DNA of 64,000 bases from Podaxis mareebaensis (taxonomy: Eukaryota; Basidiomycota; Agaricomycetes; Agaricales; Agaricaceae). This document shows, one piece after another, positions 36,140 to 49,946 of this stretch. A model generated the notes under the pieces. That model did no database searches and had not been told where the DNA came from. It worked only from the letters and a program-made list of their open reading frames with translations. The stretch spans positions 620,001 through 684,000 of the forward strand of contig JAEUWP010000139.1 in the NCBI GenBank assembly GCA_018524725.1, read 5' to 3'. Made by a program: the position numbers and the translations under genes. The first letter of the stretch is position 1. Every line of letters starts with the position of its first letter.

Positions 36140-38214
36140 CTGAACGAAGGGGACCGTTCGTTCCGGGTGAAAGTTTGAACGCACAACTCATTGAAATGGC
36201 CCAAGTATATGTGCGGAGAATACGGCGTGCGAACGTAAGCAATGTTACGCGCGCGTGTTTGGCAAAGGCCCGATTTGGACTTAAAGGCCATCTTATCAGA
36301 CATGGCATTTCCATGATGTTCCTTGTTCGATTTATTTCCCTCTCACACGAACTCCGGCCCTTGACCAGTCTCCATCCTCTTGCTGGTCAGCCTTGGTCAG
36401 CCCAGTGGCATATATAATCCACGATATGAAATTTCTCCAGGTAGCCTCCCGCGGACTATTCTCCGGACGGGGGAAGCAATGAGAAAACAGCATGCCAGCG
36501 AATTCCCGCGATTTCTATTACGAAACCACTGCGGCACCGGCAACGTCAAACCTCGTCAAGCGTGGATCAAATACAGCATGACTCCTCCCAACAGCATTGG
36601 AGAATGAGTGCGAGTCAGGTTACGAATCACTTCGGCTTGCGGCCCCCAATTGCGCCACTGAGCTGCGCCATTCAGTGCAGGTTTCTTTCGAGTCGAAAGT
36701 AACCCCAGCCCCCCTTCTGGATAATTGCACATCCTAGTCATCCTAGTCTCATGACTCGAACCCAGGCAACCGAACTGCGCAGGACAGTTAGATTTACTAC
36801 TCAAACTTGCGCAAGAGATTGAACGTCATGCTATCCTTCTAAACAATCCCATGAACCTTTCCCCCCATTGGACCTTCCGGGATTACGTGCCGGGGGCGGA
36901 GGATTTCAGGTCTCAGGTCAGACTAACCAAGTCATGTTCCCAGCCGCGTTGTCAAGGCCCCGACGACAGACGACGTCACGTGAGATACCAGTCCTAAGTT
37001 TGTGGACCCTACCCTATATACTTGCTTGAGCCATGGGTCATCTGAGAACGAAATAACATCGCTATAATCTTAGCCCATACCTACCATCCATACCTGTGAT
37101 ACTCCATAGAATTTTGGCGGGACGAAGAGTTGGTTCGCAGGGATTACCACATCCCCGAAGACCCATAGTGCCCCTTACCATAAATAGTAGTATCTGTATA
37201 TCACTGTAACATTTGGGCGTCTAATTGAACCTTGCAAGTGAGTCACCTTTCTTTATTGATATAGACTCGGCACCCACTGCGCTCCCTACCACTCTAAGTC
37301 TAACTTCTATTCGTTTAATCCCTAAGAGGAGCCGCCCGGTCCTTCAGCAAGGAGTAATTCCACGCAAGATCCCCCCACCTCCAAATTAAGCTTCAGGCGA
37401 GAGCATAGCTGAGCCTTGAACGGGTTGTACCACAATGGAACCCTGTTGATGCGACACATGACATTTCTTTTACAAAAGTCGGATGACCCTGAAGAAGTTC
37501 CGAAGGGCGATTCGTGTGGTGAGAAGACTCAGGGTGACTGCCGGTGATCTTTTGCAGGTCCTCCTCTCCCCACTGCATTCAACTCTGTCATAACCCACGG
37601 TACTTCGCTCCGTAGGGGTATGACAAAGTATTATGAGTTTTAAGGGAGAACTAAAGCACGAAAATGCCGACTTTGTCCTGGAAGAGCTATTGCTTATGGG
37701 TTATGACAGGTATGAAGTTATAACAGAGTTGACTACACCTCGCAACAACCTGCCACTCACATGCACTGGCAAGCTCTCACTCACTTCTCGTCATCAACTC
37801 CGCCTAGAGGGGCGACTAACTCGTAAAGACACTGATTGTGGATTATTTCCCCCAAACTGGGCATTACAGCTTTTTCATCTACGGACCCATTTTGATGTTA
37901 TGCACCTACGATGGCTGAAATAATATCAATCGAGTTTTCTCTATCCCATATTCTGTCACAACCTATAATACAAGACTTCTGCCCGCGAGCATGGGGTTAA
38001 GGCAGAAGCTATTTATATGATGAAGTCCCGAGGGCAACCAACTCACGTGGAGAGTTGATTGATCGAGGATGGAAACCGTCATTAAAAGGGAAATCGGCTG
38101 GTCAGCAACCGACCACATTTTGACAGACCAAATAGTCTTCACATCTTCCTCTGGCTTCGCTTCTCTTCATTCTAACTCTCCACCACCTTCTCCCTCTTTC
38201 GATCACTATACATC
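36140..38214. other. Gene-poor region between ABC transporter and Ypk kinase
   Basis: About 2.1 kb. A 96-codon plus-strand open frame at 37633-37923 is the longest candidate, but it has no recognisable domain, signal peptide or intron support. The rest holds nothing I can name. The last part is the kinase promoter and CT-rich leader (about 38140-38200). Confidence 0.5.
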
Positions 38215-40406
<2,192 letters not shown>

Positions 40407-42503
40407 GTTGCAGTTTACTCACCGCCTTATAATTGCACTTGGTTTAATCCCTTCCTATTCACATACCCAACCCTTTGCTTGTATTTCATAATCGCTCGTC
40501 TACTGGCTTCGTATTCTTACACTAACCAATTTACTCGTATGTATGATATATCAGGTTTAAGTGGTTCATCGACCATCGGTTATTGCTCATCCCTTTTCAA
40601 GTGCGAATGTCTCAGGATTGCCTCTAGGTTGCACGAAATGGCTCAAAGATGCACAATATTGCCCCAGATCTGATGCCCACGGTATCCCACAATGATAAGG
40701 GACGCTGTCTCGCGTTAACTGGTTCTGGAACAGAGAATTGACATATCTACGTATCTATGTGGGTCGGAGATCTTTAGAGGCTTCTCGGTGATGATGCATG
40801 TGCACCACCTGATGCAGATGGCTTTCTGGCACTCAGACAAACGTCGAGGATTCACGTTCCTAGCACCGCGATTGCCGAGATCAGATTGGAAACGAAGAGC
40901 TTAAACATCCGACTGGCGACATCTTCCGTCCAAAGTTCTGTCTTTATGAATTACTATTTACGCCACGAGAGGCTTTGAAGAGGATAATTCTACCTGGCGG
41001 CCGCCACAAGTTCAAACCCTGACGGTGCATAGATTGATTCTGTCACAGGCACTATTTGGTATCATTCTCATCGGGCTTAGAACACGAGGTCCCTCCGTCG
41101 GCTAGGACAAGAACGTCATTGTCTAGATTAGCGAACAATGACACCCAGTCACTGGTATACAATTTACGCGCATTCAAAATTTCCACCCTAGTACCATCTG
41201 GCGACAGAAATCGCTAACGAAGCGCTTGTGTGGGTCTGACATTCGAAATTGAGAGATGATTAACAGTGGTAGCGAGGCACACAGATGAAGAAACTCTAAC
41301 ACTGACATTTGGGTAGTTCTAGCGAGGTGAATATGAAAGCAGCTTAACATCCTGGCTGATATGTGAATATGAACCCTGCGAAATGGATGCCGCTGCACCC
41401 CGGAATAAAACCTCTGCGTCGGGTGATGGCTATGAAACACCGTTCAGCATAGGTTAGCTTGTCGCTCGGGATGCGGCTCACCGCCAGGCTGGGTTTGAGT
41501 ACGAGGTAGTTAGTGCTTTAGACCGTCATAGTGGTTGACTTCACCGCAGCACTTATCCAATGGCTCGGGCAACAGGATAATATAAGCGAGCCGCGAAGCT
41601 AGTAGATAGCTAACTTTGGCTATCAAGCCCGAGACAAACAAGGGCCCTTCAATGTATCCTCACATAGAATAGCCTTCAGGTTAAATTTATTACAAAGTAA
41701 TACCGAATTTCCCACACCATTCGAAGCGATATGTTGTAAACAAACGTACACTCTCAACATAGCCGAGCCCGCAACATACGGGATCCACATTAATGCTCTT
41801 GCGATTACTCCACTCGGGCAGTCTAGCTTTCTTCTGATAGCCTCACCGCCTTCTTGTTCATAGCATCACTCCGCCATGATTCAGCTGTTCTGGTGGGATG
41901 TAATTTATCGTCACCTCGAGGACGGGAGATTCGGACAACTTCGCCATCTTTCGCCTATCATACGAATGATACCCACGACGACAACCATCCCAGCTTCTCC
42001 TGCATATGATCATCTGTACCTATACATTAATCTGAAGAGCAGCCCACACGACGTGAAGACTTACAGGCCTTGAAAAGCTCCTTATGGTACAAGGTGGTTC
42101 ACAGTCCTTCTGGCCGTGATACCTCAGCTTGAGGACAAACTTCTGGCGTGCGGCATCGCCCCGAAACGTGGATCAACGCGGGCTGTTCGGGGTATGATTC
42201 CATCGGCCTGCGACGTGGAGTCTTATACCGCTGAGATAATTTAGGCGCATTGGAGACCCCCTGCTGGAGATATCCAGAATCTAGAGCGCAACGTCCATGG
42301 TTTCCGCACCTTGTGGACAAACGTCAATCTCTGCATCCGCGCTTCAGGTACCCGATTAATTATCTTTTATCTTCCGCATCTTGCGATATCAACTCAACAT
42401 TCACCCACTTGGCCTGTTCATGCTTCGCAGCGGAGGTCTTATAAATACGACGAAAAAAAATCTCGAATCTTCACCATCACTGTTCTATCCTCCCCAGATA
42501 GCA
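40407..42503. other. Gene-poor region between Ypk kinase and membrane reductase
   Basis: About 2.1 kb. Only short open frames on both strands, none with recognisable features. The end is the promoter of the reductase gene; an A-rich run (about 42452-42459) lies close to its start. Confidence 0.5.
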
Positions 42504-44291
42504 ATGGCGACCACGGCACCTCCTTCCTCATTCGAGAAGCCCAACGCTCATGACCTGCTGGTCAAGGAGCTTGCAAAGGAGGTTACTATTCCGGGAACCC
42601 CGGTCACAGGTGCAGATGCGAGCTCTGTCGCGTCCTCCCTCGAGAAGGAGGAAGACATTCTGGCTGGGTTCCAGGACGACGTTCTCCCTGAAAAGGAGAA
42701 TGGCAAGAAAGTTAGGTTCCTGCGCCATCAAGTCTTCACCTTGTATCGCAAGTTATTCAGTGTCGTCTTTTTGACGAACCTTGGGATCTTCATCTGGTAT
42801 CTGGCTCGGGGAACCAATGCTTTGGAGGTGGCTGGTGTCACGATAGCCAACCTCTTCGTCTCAATCCTCCACCGCCAGGACTATGTGATTAACGCCTATT
42901 ACTGGCTCTTCACGCGGGTACCTCTCTCGTAGGTTTTCGTCTGCTCAGCCCCGAATATGACGTAGCTAAATCTGGTCCCATAGTGCTCCTTTCTGGGTTC
43001 GTGCCGCCGCTGCTCGGGTTTATCATATCGGAGGACTTCACTCTGGCTGTGGTGTCTCCGGCACGATCTGGTTTATTCTTTTCACTGGTCAAGCTACAAA
43101 GGAACTTGCCAGGCATGAGGGAGTGAGTCTTGGTGTCTACAGTTTTAGGAATAACGTCTCATCTATTGTTCTCTAGACCATCTCAGTCCCCACATTGGTG
43201 ATAACTTACTGCACCATGGCTCTCCTCATTGGCATCCTTGCTTTTGCCCACCCGGAGTTGCGCCTCAAGTACCACAACAGCTTCGAGATGACTCACCGTT
43301 TCATGGGGTGGACAGCAGTTGGTCTTGTCTGGGCTTTGGTATGTATACAGCTTGCATATGTTCCCTAATTGACAACTAGCTTTCTAGATCGTCCTTCTTC
43401 TGAACGACTACAGGGCTCCTGACGTTCCCCTTGGCAAAGCCCTAATTCATAGCCCTTATTTCTGGCTCATCGCTATTTTCACTCGTGAGTTTTTTATTTG
43501 TCTTTCGTTCGGCAGTGATAGACAGACTTGCTTTAGTTTCCATTGCTCTTCCTTGGATGCGCCTCCGAAAGTACAAGATCCAGAGCGAGGTTCTTTCCAA
43601 CCACTGTGTTCGTATCTACTTCGACTATGGTAAGTTGACCGGTCCCCAACAGGTGCAAATAGATATTGAAATTCTCACTAGCGACCCCTCCTCCCGGAAG
43701 CTTTGCTCGTGTCTCGACTGCACCCTTGACCGAATGGCACAGCTTCGCTACCATCGCCGTACCCGGAAAGAAGGGATACTCCATGATCATTAGTCGCGCT
43801 GGTGACTGGACAAGCAAGGCCATCCAGAATCCCCCTTCTGAGATCTGGGTTCGTGGTATTCCCACATGGGGTATGATGAGTGTCGCTGGCCTCTTCCGCA
43901 AAGTCCTCTTCGTCGCCACGGGCTCCGGTATCGCCCCCATTTGCCCATGGCTCTTCTCGATTAAAGTTCCCTTCCGCCTCCTCTGGACCTCTCCCAACGT
44001 CCGTCAGACATTTGGCGACAAATTGGTTGACGCCATTTTCGAAGCCTCTCCTGATTCCATCATCTATGGTGTGTTTTCTGAAATATGATTGGTTATGCGA
44101 TCCGTTGACTTTCCTTTTCAGATACTCGCATCCATGGCAAGCCAGATATGGTGAAACTTGTCTATCGTGTCGCCAAGGAGTTCCAGCCCGAGGCAATCTG
44201 TGTTATCTCCAACGAGAAATTGACCAGGAAGATTGTATACGGTATGGTCAGCCGAGGTATTCCCGCTTTTGGTCCTATTTGGGATTCGTAA
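42504..44291 (+). CDS. Multi-pass membrane FAD/NAD(P)-binding reductase-like protein (TmpL-like)
   Basis: The start at ATG 42504 (MATTAPPSSFEKPNAHD) is in frame with the first membrane segment; the stop TAA is at 44289-44291. Six or so short introns are bridged in frame. About 100 soluble residues precede a set of hydrophobic helices (VVFLTNLGIFIWYLARG, GTIWFILFTG, VITYCTMALLIGILAFA, WTAVGLVWALIVLLLND, YFWLIAIFT). His-containing segments (VYHIGGLHSGCG, YHNSFEMTHRFMGW) might ligate haem. The C-terminal half resembles ferredoxin-reductase-type domains, with a nucleotide-binding stretch FVATGSGIAPICPW. It resembles the membrane and reductase part of TmpL and the C-terminus of NRPS-like fungal proteins, but no adenylation domain precedes it. 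The donor, acceptor and substrate are unknown. Immediately downstream is the G-patch gene. Confidence 0.82.
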
Positions 44292-44521
44292 GGAATCAGC
44301 AGGAGCTTTGGAACGAGAAAAAATTGACGACCCTGGTAATTGGGCCCTTTCATTCAACTTCATTTCCTGGCATTATCTTAGAATAACGACTTGTCTTTTT
44401 GTCCTGTTTTGTTCACATTCGCTTTTTGACCCATGTACTTATGATGTTAAGTGTGTAATAATCTTAGTCAGCGTCTTGATGGATTACCCCCACGAAACAC
44501 TCCTCAACTCCTGCCCTCAAT

Positions 44522-45772
44522 ATGGCCACCACCAGCTATACGATATACTCACGTTATGACCCCGAGAAGGACAAGGAGAGGTTACAACGGGAAACTGGGC
44601 AGGTTCCCGACATTGGTGAATCCGAGGAACCCGATTCTGAAACACTATGGAGAGAGGCAGCTTCTGCACAATTCCTACGCGCTCAGCGACCTCCACCAAC
44701 GTTCGTACCTGCCACTATCTCCTATGAATTGGGCAGTAGTAGTGAACCAGGTCCATCCGAACCCAAGGTCGCACGCGAAAACCCACTTGGAAATACCCTG
44801 TCGTCGTGGTATCATTCTCTAACCGCTATCAACGGTACTAGTCCTTCAACACATCAATCTCGACCTTCATCCGCCCCAATTCCGACGACATCTTCCTCTA
44901 CCCCTCTGGGCGAGGCCAAGGACTCGCAGACCGTTGCTTCAACTCGGCAGATAAAGGACAAGAAGGACAAGAATAACTGGTTTATTCAGAAAGTCCTGCG
45001 ATCGGAACCGCCCAGTACGCCCTCTACACCTCCCCCTACTCTCGCGGATATCCTTGCTCGTGAATCTCCACCACTACCTTCGGAACCCAAATATACTCCT
45101 CCTGTCTGGATAGAGATTGGTCCGTCGAACAAGGGATTCACGATGCTGCAGAAAAGTGGCTGGAACGAGGGAGAAGCACTCGGTGCCGGTGCCAGACGGA
45201 GATCAATCCAAGAATCAGCATCATCTATCGGTATTGATGGAGCGCCACTCACTGGTAAGGGGAAACAAAAGGCTTTGATGGGCGAGATGGCCGAAAACCG
45301 GGCTTCACGGATGGTAAAGCAGGAGCCACACGATGATTTCGGTGACGTCAAAAAGGAAGTCGATGCCATCGACCTCACATTGTCGGACTCGGACTCGGAA
45401 GCCTCTGAAGAGGAGGCCGAAGATGGCAAGACGGAGGAACCCCTTGAAACGCATCTGAAAACAGAAGTTGCGACTTCAGAAGCCTCCGAAGACATCTCGA
45501 CATATGGGCGTAAGGCCCTTCTGACACCGATAGCGACGGTGTTAAAGTTGGATCGGTTGGGTATTGGTCTCAAAGCGAAAACAGAGGGACCGTACAAAGC
45601 ATCTGTCAAACGCGTCACTCATAATGCAGTGGCATTGGCTGCGCATAGGAGGGCCGCGGAGGAGGCTCGGAGACGGAGGGAAAAGTTTGGTCGTGGTCGT
45701 AGGGGATACGAGCGACAGAAGCGAAGAGAAGAGGATCAACGCAAGAACTTGCTAGCATACATGAATACGTAG
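44522..45772 (+). CDS. G-patch domain protein
   Basis: Single uninterrupted frame of 416 aa (MATTSYTIYSRYDPEKDKER), unusual here because most neighbours are rich in introns. A split G-patch-like motif is visible: GFTMLQKSGWNEGEALGAGA, then, about 145 residues later, LLTPIATVLKLDRLGIGLKA. This resembles GPANK1-type fungal proteins, in which the glycine-rich patch is interrupted by a low-complexity insert. The insert carries a SUMO-interaction-like patch (DAIDLTLSDSDSE) and an acidic run. The C-terminus is an Arg/Lys/Glu-rich helix (RRAAEEARRRREKFGRGRRG). G-patch proteins usually activate DEAH helicases in RNA processing. Here nuclear RNA metabolism is a family-based inference. Confidence 0.85.
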   Translation: MATTSYTIYSRYDPEKDKERLQRETGQVPDIGESEEPDSETLWREAASAQFLRAQRPPPTFVPATISYELGSSSEPGPSEPKVARENPLGNTLSSWYHSLTAINGTSPSTHQSRPSSAPIPTTSSSTPLGEAKDSQTVASTRQIKDKKDKNNWFIQKVLRSEPPSTPSTPPPTLADILARESPPLPSEPKYTPPVWIEIGPSNKGFTMLQKSGWNEGEALGAGARRRSIQESASSIGIDGAPLTGKGKQKALMGEMAENRASRMVKQEPHDDFGDVKKEVDAIDLTLSDSDSEASEEEAEDGKTEEPLETHLKTEVATSEASEDISTYGRKALLTPIATVLKLDRLGIGLKAKTEGPYKASVKRVTHNAVALAAHRRAAEEARRRREKFGRGRRGYERQKRREEDQRKNLLAYMNT

Positions 45773-46033
45773 AAGGGACTAAGAGATCACATGAAGATGC
45801 ACACTTTGGAACACGACTGTTGGATTACTGTGCGTGGTTGACGCAAATGGTATCTATGATACAGTATTCTTCTCCTTCCGTGATAAGGTTATCAAGTAAA
45901 TAGCAAATCGCGAAATGAAAAGCAAATGGCGGATATCGGACGTCGATCTAGAAGGGTCCCCGAAACAAGTTACTAGCATAGTCTGTTCGTAACAGTCATG
46001 AAAAAGGGGCGAGCGGAACACCGAAGCGCGGTG

Positions 46034-47825
46034 TTACGACAAGACATTCTCGCCCCATACACCCTTGGCGGACTCGCATTTGACTTCGGCCACGTACATC
46101 TTCAGCCATTGAACCATCTCCCAACTAATCTGACTGCATCGTGTGACATCGATGGAGCGCAACCTCTGTGGTGGCAAAACTCCGGAGTGATTGGAATAAT
46201 GGGCTTTAGCACGGGCTTGGGCAGCCGCTACCTCTGAAGCGGAAGTGGAGAAAGAAGCAGCTGAAGTGTGATATCGTGTGAATCCATGGGGGCTGGGGGG
46301 AAGGCGGGCTTCGACGAAAGTTCGGAGAGAGTCCCAATCGAGACTCGTGCACCCATCGATACTGAGTTCCTCGAGGCGAGGGCAAATCCATGGTTGTGAG
46401 GATGACATTGCCTGTCGAACAAGTTCATATCGTTACGGCCCTTTATCAGAACTGGAAAAGCTCACCTTCAGGAAGTACGATGAGACATCTTCCACGTCGA
46501 CCACTTCCAGAGTCATCAATGAGGATAACCTGCGCAACAGGTTGATAAGGGACATCTCGTTGAAGAAACAAGATTCGATGCGGAGATATTTCAGCGAAAT
46601 CTTGGTCAGAGCCTGCGCGTACAGGCACTGGATTATCGGGCTAATGCTTTGCAGGTAGCATAATTCGAGATGTTCCAATTTGGGGAAGGCGATCTGGGAT
46701 ACGATTTGCCTTGCGAGAGCATTTCCAGTATAATAAAATGATGCTTTCGTGAGCCGTGGAAGTTGAATAACCCTACCAGTGGAAGGCCCGGTTTCTCCAG
46801 AGTCGCCAGCGGACCCGCAAGGGTAGGAATCCACGTCGGAGATGTTCCGAAGAGCAAGTTCTTCTAACTCAGGACATTGGCGCAAGACAGCAATCAAAGT
46901 TGATGGCGAAGGCGTCGAGCCATTGAAGTAGCCACCGAGTTTGAGAACGCGGAGTCCCTTCAATAGTCGTAAATCCCAACCGAAATTGAACGAGGTGAAC
47001 GAGCATGATCGTAAGCGCGGGGTATTGCCAATGAAGAGAGGAGCCGTAGGAGTCGCTTGGTGATCTTCTTGTATTGAGTGATAGATATGGACAGAGAGCG
47101 TTTCCAGGAGCGGGGCGTCATCCTTCCATTGAAGGAGAGCTGCGTGTACCTGAGAACGGTTCGGAACGCTCAAGGAAAACGATCTCGTGCGCCATAATGC
47201 AGGCCGGAAAAGATCCATCGCAAGCATCACTTGTTCGCTGACACTATACGGATAGTCCATCCGAGGGGCAAAGTTGACAGTGATATCAAGGGGACACGAC
47301 TTGGAACGCTCCAGTCGTCTACGTGCCTTTTCAACGGGATCATGGGGACTGACAGTGATCTTTGCCCATAGGACCGGTGTATTCAACGCCACTTCAGCCC
47401 AATACCGGCTATAGCCCGAATCAGCATAAACACGGATTCCAGCGTATATTATTGACGCACCAGACAAGCATCAGAGTCGGGACCATAATGGGATCCTCGT
47501 CACCCATCCCCAACACACCCATTATGAAGATAGACGACAAGAGTTCACTCGGCAGACGGATCACGGGAGACTGGAGACGAACCTCCTGCTCCAGTTGTGT
47601 CCTCAGGGCTTGGCGCTGGGACATCAACTCCGCCATCTGAGTGTCCAGGCTGTTGATTGCTTCTCGGAGAGAGGAAATCTTCCCCTGGGGCATAGGCTGA
47701 GGGACATATGCATCATCATTCCTGGTATTGAGAAAATTTCGTTGGAAATTTGGGAATGAATTGTAGGCCCTAGAAGTAGACGAAGGGAAATTGCTGAAGG
47801 GATCGCCAGCGGGGACAGGAGACAT
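46034..47825 (-). CDS. F-box-like protein with leucine-rich C-terminal region
   Basis: Starts at ATG 47825-47823 (MSPVPAGDPFSNFPS) and ends at the stop at 46034-46036; three coding exons. A coiled-coil (ISSLREAINSLDTQMAELMSQ) is followed by an F-box-like segment (SPVIRLPSELLSSIFIMGV). A 60-odd-base intron leads to RYWAEVALNTPVLWAKITVS, the standard second half of Agaricomycete F-box proteins. The rest shows irregular leucine-rich repeats (LRVLKLGGYF, CPELEELALRNIS, FPKLEHLELCYLQ, CPRLEELSIDGC). Such genes form large, fast-evolving families in mushrooms. The product probably acts as a substrate adaptor of SCF ubiquitin ligases; the substrate is unknown. Confidence 0.87.
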
Positions 47826-48361
47826 GGGGGACAGGAAGGGGATGGATGGGTGTCCGAGGGAGCGCCTTAAATACTGAGAAGGAGGCGCTGCGTTGATACA
47901 GGATTAGCGAGGCCAGGAGGCCGGATGGACCTGGGAGGGATTTGTAACCGGAGTCAGCAGTGCGGCAGCGTGGGCGAACAGGGCGTACCTCGTTAGCAAC
48001 GACAGCTAGGGACGGGAGGAGCGGGAGTGGGGAGAGGAGGGGTTATAAACATTTTGAGATTGGGTGCTGATAAAGGAGATGCAGTGCTTGTGTTCGGTGT
48101 AAGCACGAGGCGCAAAGCATGTAGATGTTTTACCAGCAAGTGGAACAGGGATCCAGAAAAACTTGATGGGTGACCTGCAACGTGGGATGGTGTAATGAAC
48201 ATCTCTGCCACGAGGAACGCAACGAGGCAAATTCCTGCGCAATCCCCGATTGTTTTGCCACACCGCTGCCTCGCGTCCGCTCTTTTGGGCCCTAACCGCC
48301 TTTTCCAGCCACGCAGAAAACCGGGCTTCTAGCATTCGTTCTAATACTCTGATACACTCGT
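47826..48361. other. Intergenic region between F-box and PQ-loop genes
   Basis: 536 bases: promoter of the F-box gene and 3' region of the PQ-loop gene. A minus-strand open frame runs through part of it (48006-48557), but it overlaps the last exons of the PQ-loop gene in another frame and shows no domain, so it is not called. Confidence 0.5.
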
Positions 48362-49590
48362 CTACTCTACAATTCCTCCGACCCGCCTGCCGAGTCTTCC
48401 ATCCTGCGCCCGGTAATAAACAAATTGGCAAAGCACCTGCGTGTCCCAAAAAGGATGTGGGGTAAGCAGCAGCACGCCCAGCTCGGTTGAGCCACTTACA
48501 AATATATCCAACAACACAATCAACGAGCTCCCTGTTAACACCATTAGCACTGACCATCAGCTCCTCCCCTCGCTATCTTACCTGCCAGCCAGCTTGCGCT
48601 AATGAGTAGGTACTCCCACTCTGTGCTCCTGGCTAGAATGGACAACGAGTACGTGATGTTCCCGCACATCGCGAAGAAGAAAAGGGCAGGTGACAAACCC
48701 TCGCACCTGGTCGTAAAGTTTTTTACTGGGCAAGGAACATTACTTTTTTCTAGAACAACGCAATGCAAAGCTATGATGCTCACTGATTTGTGGAATGCGT
48801 GCACCGATCTGCCCCAAAATTACAGACACGATTAAGCCTAATCGGTGGTCGGAGACAGAAATGTACGTACAAAGAGCACAGCGCTCGACCACCCAAATAG
48901 TTGACTTTTCCACCAATCTTTGCTTGGTATGTCGGGCTTTGGAGCTTCTTTCTGTTCATCGCCTGTGATCCACCATGCCGTGGTTCCAACAATGCAAACA
49001 AAAACAAGGGCAGCCGTATAGCGAACTATCAAGGACCTTGTACTAAGGTGTTTACTCTCGTCTTGTTCCCCACCAGGTAGTAATGGTGTCCTTTCGCCAT
49101 CTTCCACTGGTTTTGACTTGAAGAGTGGCTGACCACGTTTCCAGCGGTAGTAATAGATCTGGCAAAGCAGTGTGGTATCACACAGGGAATACTACGATCC
49201 TTGTCTAAGTATTGGATCGGCACTAGAATAAAATGGGAACTTACGTAGGACGCAAGAATGATAATTGTTGGAAGTAAACCAGCGATCGCTGCGCCAGTGA
49301 GGTTGCACAGATCGCCGGCCAGCCATATCAATACAAACGACACGCTGAGACCCTCTCCAGATTGCAATGCGTAGTTCTCGTAAATTTGAGGGGAGTAGAC
49401 CACGATCCTGTGGATTTAATGAATGTGGGTGGCGCTAGTATGACCTGTCGGACTTACCAACAGGCGATTGATATCCAGCCAAACTAGCAACCAGCAGCCA
49501 TTCGGATTGCGTAGATCAATAACATGGTTGAAACTTGATGCAAATGAGAAATTTGCTCACGATGCTACTCAGGCTGTTGCTGGTGGTCAT
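48362..49590 (-). CDS. PQ-loop seven-helix transporter (Ypq/PQLC2 type)
   Basis: The first exon begins at ATG 49590-49588 (MTTSNSLSSI). Later exons give FGWISIACWIVVYSPQIYEN, the conserved LSVSFVLIWLAGDLCNL, GLLPTIIILASYYSLCDT and QIYYYRWKRGQPL. A hydrophilic loop (ERTPLLPGGEQDES) is followed by helices, then the second PQ motif GARIPQI/IKNFTTRCEGLS. The 3' exons resolved are 48871 on the distal side, 48808-48784, 48725-48582, 48531-48500 and 48436-48362; the protein ends GRRVGGIVE. The family exports cationic amino acids across the vacuolar/lysosomal membrane. Two PQ motifs and seven helices are present, so the gene looks intact. The start codon lies 356 bases from the divergent PHB2 start. 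Confidence 0.91.
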
Positions 49591-49946
49591 GGTACTCGTG
49601 GACGGTGGAATCCTACACCGGGCAAACGGGGGTATGGGTGGGCAAAAATTGCTCGTGACTTTGGGTTTCGTGACTCCAAAAGGTTGTCACATGGCACTAA
49701 TGCATGTCCCCCGGCCTTCTTCAATATATAAGCCAAGATTTTTGTTGAGGATAGAGCATCGAGGAGTCGGAGGTGAGATTTGCAGTTTACAGCAGCACCT
49801 TAGTTACAAGCTTCATCTCGAGCTGGTCGTTTCCTACTGGTGCCTGATGGCCCACCTATTTTGGAAAAGTGACAGAATGTGTGACCATGAGGTGCCGTGT
49901 CACGTAGGTGCTCGCGTCGGTACGGCCATTTGTCACAAAATCCACC
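49591..49946. promoter_or_regulatory. Divergent promoter region of PQ-loop transporter and PHB2
   Basis: 356 bases between two divergent start codons. No TATA box I would assign and no coding evidence. Confidence 0.5.

Noticed and set aside
36715..36775. tRNA-like segment (TTCGAGTC loop on minus strand)
   Set aside because: The flanking bases do not pair into T, anticodon or acceptor stems.
44986..45618. 211-codon minus-strand open frame in the G-patch gene
   Set aside because: Shadow of the intronless coding frame; no domain.
48006..48557. 184-codon minus-strand open frame near the PQ-loop gene end
   Set aside because: Overlaps the last exons of the PQ-loop gene in another frame; no domain, and its N-terminal part reads through a good intron.
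48550..48581. A 32-base intron in the PQ-loop gene
   Set aside because: Too short; the acceptor at 48532 gives a 50-base intron and the family-typical WLAGSSLIVLLDIF.
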